This document shows positions 60,579 to 64,000 of a DNA stretch of 64,000 nucleotides, in pieces. Within the stretch, counting starts at the first letter, position 1, and every line of letters starts with the position of its first letter. A program made the position numbers and the translations under genes. This DNA comes from CAVTRI01 sp963737075 (GTDB taxonomy: Bacteria > Actinomycetota > Acidimicrobiia > Acidimicrobiales > Palsa-688): positions 682,001 to 746,000 of the forward strand of contig CAVTRI010000001.1 in assembly GCA_963737075.1 (NCBI GenBank), given 5' to 3'. Below the pieces are notes generated by a model, which worked only from the letters and a program-made list of their open reading frames with translations, made no database searches and was not told the origin of the DNA.

Positions 60579-61112
60579 TCAGCCGGCGGCGAGCGGAAGG
60601 GAGGCCTGGCCCCGTTCGAGGCGCAACAAGAGGTCCTTGCGCTCCAGCCCGCCGCCGTAGCCGATGAGCGTGCCGTCCGCGCCGATCACACGGTGGCACG
60701 GCACGACGACGGCGATCGGGTTGGCGCCGTTGGCAGCTCCCACCGCCCGCGCCCTGCCGGGTGCGCCGATCTCGGCGGCCAGGGTCCCGTACGAGGTGGT
60801 TTCCCCGTAGCGAATCCCGAGCAGGCCCGCCCACACCCGACGTTGCCAGGTGGTGCCGCGGGGTGCGAGCGGCACATCGAACACCTCCCGTTCGCCATTG
60901 AAGTACTCGGCGAGTTGACGGGCAGCATCGGCGAGGACCGGCACGTCCTCGCGCCGCCAGTCCGACGGTGGGAAGACGAACGGCTCCATGCGCACACCCG
61001 TCAGTGCTTCGCCGTCGCTCAGGAGCAGCAGGCGGTCGATGGGGGTGTCGATCACCGCCCACATGCCGTCGGACCCTGAAGGCTGCTGGAACGGTGCCGG
61101 GTCGAACATCAT
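60579..61112 (-). CDS. ogt: methylated-DNA-protein-cysteine methyltransferase
   Basis: A 177-residue protein with the methyl-acceptor motif PCHRV (Cys139), TSYGTLAAEIGAPGRARAVGAANGANPI and the helix-turn-helix core. It removes alkyl groups from O6-alkylguanine in a single suicidal transfer. The start overlaps the ada/alkA stop by 4 bp, so the two are one damage-repair unit. Confidence 0.9.
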   Translation of the reverse strand: MMFDPAPFQQPSGSDGMWAVIDTPIDRLLLLSDGEALTGVRMEPFVFPPSDWRREDVPVLADAARQLAEYFNGEREVFDVPLAPRGTTWQRRVWAGLLGIRYGETTSYGTLAAEIGAPGRARAVGAANGANPIAVVVPCHRVIGADGTLIGYGGGLERKDLLLRLERGQASLPLAAG

Positions 61113-62617
61113 CGGGGGTTGCTCCTATCTGCAAAGGGGACGGCGGCGGCCGCCCACACGTGGTGCATCGCGTAGGCGCGCCATGGCCGCCAGCGTTCGG
61201 ACAACGTCTCGGCCCACTGTTCGGATGGTCTCGCGACGCACGCGAGCGCGGCGAGCGCGCGGCGGACACCGAGATCGGTGGCGAGGAAGGTGTCGGGGTC
61301 GCCCAGGGCGCGGAGCCGCACGTACCCAGCAGTCCAGGGCCCGATGCCGGGCAGCGCCAGCAGCGCCCGCTGCGTGTCATCGCGGTCGGCCCCTGGGTCG
61401 AGATCAACCTTTCCGACCGCGACCGCCCGGGCCAGGCTCGAAAGGGCGCGGCGGCGCCCCGCGGGGACGGGCCAGGCGGCAGGGTCGGCGTCCGCCAGCG
61501 TGTCGGGGTCGGGCCAGGCGTGGGTGAGGGCGCCGTCGGCGACCGGCAGGGGGCGGCCGTGCGCGGCCACCAGAGTGGCTGCGAGGCTCCGCGCGGTGCC
61601 GAGTGACACCTGTTGGCCAATGACCGCTCGGGTGGCGACTTCGAATCCGTCGCACCCGCCGGGCACTCGCAGGCCGGGCCAGGACCGGACGGAGGGGCCG
61701 AGCATCGGGTCGGCGCCGAGGGCTTTGTCGACCGCGACCGGGTCGGCGTCCAGATCGGCCAGCCGACGAAGCCGCTGGACGGCGGCGGCGAAATCGCGGG
61801 TGTCGTCCAGGCGGAGCAGGCACTCCAAAGCCTCGGGCCTGCCGCCCCACGCCTTTGCGCCCGGCGCGCCCCAGCCGCGCACGGTCGCCACGCCGGTCCC
61901 GTGCGGCAGCCGCAGCACCCGGCGGTAGACGCCGTCGGCGCACTCCTCAACGCCGGGCACGACCCGGGCCGCCAGGTGTCCGACCAGCTGATCGAACGCC
62001 AACGGCGGTCGGTACGACAACCGCAGGGCGATCTGGCCGGGCGCGGCGGGAGGCCGGTGCTCGGCGGCCGCCGCACGAAGAGCGGTCGGCGTGAGGGCGA
62101 ACACCTCACGAAGCGTGTCATTGAACTGCCGGATGCTCGCGAAGCCGGCCGCGAACGCCACGTCCGAAATCGGCATGTCGGTCGTTTCCAGCAACGTGCG
62201 GGCGCTTTGCACTCGGTGCGCCCGGGCGAGCGCCAGTGGCCCCGCACCGACCTCCGCTCGCATCTGCCGATGCAGTTGGCGCTCGCTGTAATGGAGACGC
62301 TGGGCGAGGCCGCTCACACCCTCCCGCTCGACGACCCCGTCCGCGATCAGCCGCATGGCGCGCCCGACCAGGTCGGCGCGTTGGTGCCACTCAGGCGAGC
62401 CCGGCGCCGCATCGGGGCGGCAGCGCTTGCAGGCCCGGAACCCCGCCTCCTGTGCGGCAGCTGCGGACGGAAAGAACCGCACGTTCGCTCGCTTCGGGGT
62501 AATCGCCGGGCAGCTCGGGCGGCAATAGATGCCTGTCGTGAGCACCGCCGTGAAAAACGCGCCGTCGAACCGCCCGTCCCGGCTCTGCACTGCCCGGTAG
62601 CAGTGGTCGTCATCCAT
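61109..62617 (-). CDS. Ada-like regulator fused to AlkA 3-methyladenine glycosylase
   Basis: A 502-residue three-part protein. An Ada metal-binding domain with Cys32, 36, 63 and 66 (TGIYCRPSCPA and RACKRCRPD). An AraC helix-turn-helix region (RQMRAEVGAGPLALARAHRVQSARTLL). A C-terminal HhH glycosylase with ALPGIGPWTAGYVRLRALGDPDTFLATD, the last Asp being catalytic. It senses methylphosphotriesters and excises alkylated bases. The start is ATG 62617, giving MDDDHCYRAVQSRDGRFDG. Longer starts to 62638 are less likely. Confidence 0.88.
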   Translation of the reverse strand: MDDDHCYRAVQSRDGRFDGAFFTAVLTTGIYCRPSCPAITPKRANVRFFPSAAAAQEAGFRACKRCRPDAAPGSPEWHQRADLVGRAMRLIADGVVEREGVSGLAQRLHYSERQLHRQMRAEVGAGPLALARAHRVQSARTLLETTDMPISDVAFAAGFASIRQFNDTLREVFALTPTALRAAAAEHRPPAAPGQIALRLSYRPPLAFDQLVGHLAARVVPGVEECADGVYRRVLRLPHGTGVATVRGWGAPGAKAWGGRPEALECLLRLDDTRDFAAAVQRLRRLADLDADPVAVDKALGADPMLGPSVRSWPGLRVPGGCDGFEVATRAVIGQQVSLGTARSLAATLVAAHGRPLPVADGALTHAWPDPDTLADADPAAWPVPAGRRRALSSLARAVAVGKVDLDPGADRDDTQRALLALPGIGPWTAGYVRLRALGDPDTFLATDLGVRRALAALACVARPSEQWAETLSERWRPWRAYAMHHVWAAAAVPFADRSNPR

Positions 62618-62649
62618 GCATCTACCGTCGCGCATCAACCGTGCTTCGA

Positions 62650-62729
62650 CTAGCGGGTTTCGGACATCTCCTTCGCTTGCCCGACCACGTAAAATCGGCC
62701 TGCTTGTCGGTGGAAAAAGCGAGCACTAG
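62650..62729. repeat. degenerate copy of the CTAG-ended inverted-repeat family
   Basis: Contains TCGGCCTGCTTGTCGGTG, shared with the arms of the element at 39494-39604, and ends in GCACTAG. CTAG also occurs at 62650. The second arm seems to be lost. The terminal CTAG supplies the ddl stop codon (TAG on the minus strand, 62726-62728). Confidence 0.6.
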
Positions 62730-63820
62730 CCGGACCGACGCACGTCGATCCGAGCTCGGCGAGCGTGCCGGCGCAGCGCCTGGTCCACCAGCAGATCGAT
62801 CAGCGACGCGTACGGCACCCCCGAGGCTGCCCACAGCAACGGGAACATTGACCCCGGCGTGAAGCCCGGGATCGTGTTGACCTCGTTGAGCAGCGGCCCG
62901 CGGCCTTGCTCTTCAAGGAAGAAATCCACCCGGGCCATGCCGTCGACCCGCAGCGCACGGCAGGCGTCGAGGGCCAACGACTGGATCCGCTCCGCGACGC
63001 CGGCGTCGAGCTCGGCGGGAACGATGAGCTGCGCCTTCCCGGTCAGGTACTTGTCCTCGAAGTCGTAGAACTCATGACTCGGTCGCAACTCGCCCGGCAC
63101 GCTGACTCGCAACTCGGGCCAGCCCAGCACGCCAACCTCGATCTCCCTGGCGACGATCGCCTCCTCGATCATCACGAACTCGTCGTAGCGCAAGGCCAGC
63201 GTCACCGCCTCGGCGAGCTCGTCCGCAGCCCTCACTTTGGAGACGCCGACCGAGGAGCCCATGTTGGCGGGCTTGACGAAGACCGGCCAACCCAGCTCGG
63301 CCTCCACTCGTTTGGCGATGAGATCGTCCACCTCGCTGTCGCGCAGACAGAGATGCCGGGGTTGCGGCAGGCCGGCGGAGGCGAAGAGCGCCTTCGCCAG
63401 GCCCTTGTCCATCGCCGCCGCCGAGCCGGCCACGCCGGCCCCCGCGTACGGGACGCCCGCCACGTCCAGCAGACCCTGGACGGTCCCATCCTCGCCCATC
63501 GGGCCGTGCAGCAGCGGCAGGACGACGAGGGGACCGTCAGCGGGTTCGCCGACCACGCTTCCAATCGCCCGCGCATCCAGCGTGCCAGGAGCATCGCTGG
63601 CACCCTCGCCAGGGGTCGGGAGGGCGCGGGCGCCTGCCGCCAGCTTCGCGGCCGACTCGGTGGCATCCACCCACCTGCCGTCGCTGGTGATGCCGACCAA
63701 CCGCAGGTCGTAGCGCCGAGGGTCGACCGCCTGCACCACGTTAAGGGCGGAGATGCACGACACCTCGTGTTCGGCTGACCGACCGCCGTACAGGACGACC
63801 AGGCGGACTCGGGGGGACAT
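62726..63820 (-). CDS. ddl: D-alanine--D-alanine ligase
   Basis: A 364-residue ATP-grasp enzyme with VLYGGRSAEHEVSCISALNV, LHGPMGEDGTVQGLLDVAGVPYAGAGV, FVKPANMGSSVGVSKV and RVDFFLEEQGRGPLLNEVNTIPGFTPGSMFP. It makes the D-Ala-D-Ala dipeptide for peptidoglycan, which the adjacent MurF then adds. ATG 63820 is 28 bp from the divergent murF start. No SD is apparent. Confidence 0.92.
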   Translation of the reverse strand: MSPRVRLVVLYGGRSAEHEVSCISALNVVQAVDPRRYDLRLVGITSDGRWVDATESAAKLAAGARALPTPGEGASDAPGTLDARAIGSVVGEPADGPLVVLPLLHGPMGEDGTVQGLLDVAGVPYAGAGVAGSAAAMDKGLAKALFASAGLPQPRHLCLRDSEVDDLIAKRVEAELGWPVFVKPANMGSSVGVSKVRAADELAEAVTLALRYDEFVMIEEAIVAREIEVGVLGWPELRVSVPGELRPSHEFYDFEDKYLTGKAQLIVPAELDAGVAERIQSLALDACRALRVDGMARVDFFLEEQGRGPLLNEVNTIPGFTPGSMFPLLWAASGVPYASLIDLLVDQALRRHARRARIDVRRSG

Positions 63821-63848
63821 CGCACCATAACGCTAGCGCTGCGCTGGC

Positions 63849-64000
63849 ATGATCGAACGCATGCACTGGTCGCTCGCGCAGGTCGCCGATGCGACTGGAG
63901 GTCGGCTGCTCGCGCCCGAAGGTGCTTCCTTGGCGTCGCCGGAGCAGGTGGTGACCAGCGTGACCATCGACTCCCGAACGGCCAGAGCACAGAGCCTGTT
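63849..64000 (+). CDS. murF: MurF, UDP-N-acetylmuramoyl-tripeptide--D-alanyl-D-alanine ligase, N-terminal part
   Basis: The open frame from ATG 63849 (or ATG 63861) reads MHWSLAQVADATGGRLLAP, then VVTSVTIDSRTARAQSLF, and runs off the window. VTIDSRT followed by a LF-type ending is the typical UDP-binding start of MurF/MurE ligases. The ddl neighbour favours MurF. Confidence 0.8.
   Translation, partial: MIERMHWSLAQVADATGGRLLAPEGASLASPEQVVTSVTIDSRTARAQSL

Overview
The window is high-GC DNA that is almost entirely coding. The gene content points to an actinobacterium, possibly of the Acidimicrobiia or a related soil lineage. The evidence is a mycothiol-conjugate amidase homologue (58333-59223), the actinobacterial mutasome genes imuB and dnaE2, a mycobacterial Rv2326c/Rv2325c-type ECF transporter, many fadD-type acyl-CoA ligases, LLM flavin oxidoreductases and frequent GTG starts. 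No rRNA, tRNA, integrase, transposase gene or CRISPR array was found.

Layout. 1-2.7 kb: tail of an upstream gene, imuB, and a small lipoprotein. 2.7-31 kb: a catabolic region. It holds five intact AMP-dependent acyl-CoA ligases plus one decayed one, three cyclase-family (PF04199) hydrolases, an enoyl-CoA hydratase, a thioesterase, an LLM oxidoreductase, an amidase, a carboxymuconolactone decarboxylase-like protein, a PRISE-type SDR (plus a decayed paralogue), a phosphotriesterase-like lactonase, a TetR regulator and a complete branched-chain-type (Liv) ABC importer in which LivM and LivG are fused. The core is two divergent units around 14.2 kb and a long plus-strand run from 19.5 to 30.4 kb, which looks like uptake, ring or amide opening, CoA activation and beta-oxidation-like processing of an unknown compound. 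30.4-40.8 kb: a nested palindromic element, a LexA box, dnaE2, an EamA exporter, tenA, tag, an S-A-A ECF transporter fusion with its T component, a MITE-like inverted repeat and a cytochrome P450. 40.8-50.3 kb: mixed housekeeping genes (YbaK, LLM, an orphan type IV coupling-protein ATPase, DUF885 peptidase, pterin dehydratase, glutamine amidotransferase, PMP3, ABC exporter, GNAT) with nucleotidyltransferase remnants. 50.3-64 kb: two copies of a non-coding GGCGCGA repeat, a cupin, enoyl-CoA hydratase, alpha-hydroxy-acid oxidase, D-aminoacylase, a molybdopterin oxidoreductase, mca, an SCP2-like protein, an SDR, ogt and ada/alkA, ddl and the start of murF.

Two themes stand out. First, four genes are frameshifted at the same heptamer, GATTCTG, where GATCTG would restore the protein. 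This happens in different codon phases and on both coding strands, so it is a DNA-level event or a sequencing artefact and not programmed recoding. Second, the intergenic spaces carry at least three structured repeat families, and dnaE2 and imuB carry in-frame tandem repeats. DNA-alkylation and SOS functions are also well represented (imuB, dnaE2, tag, ogt, ada/alkA), and dnaE2 has a clear LexA box.
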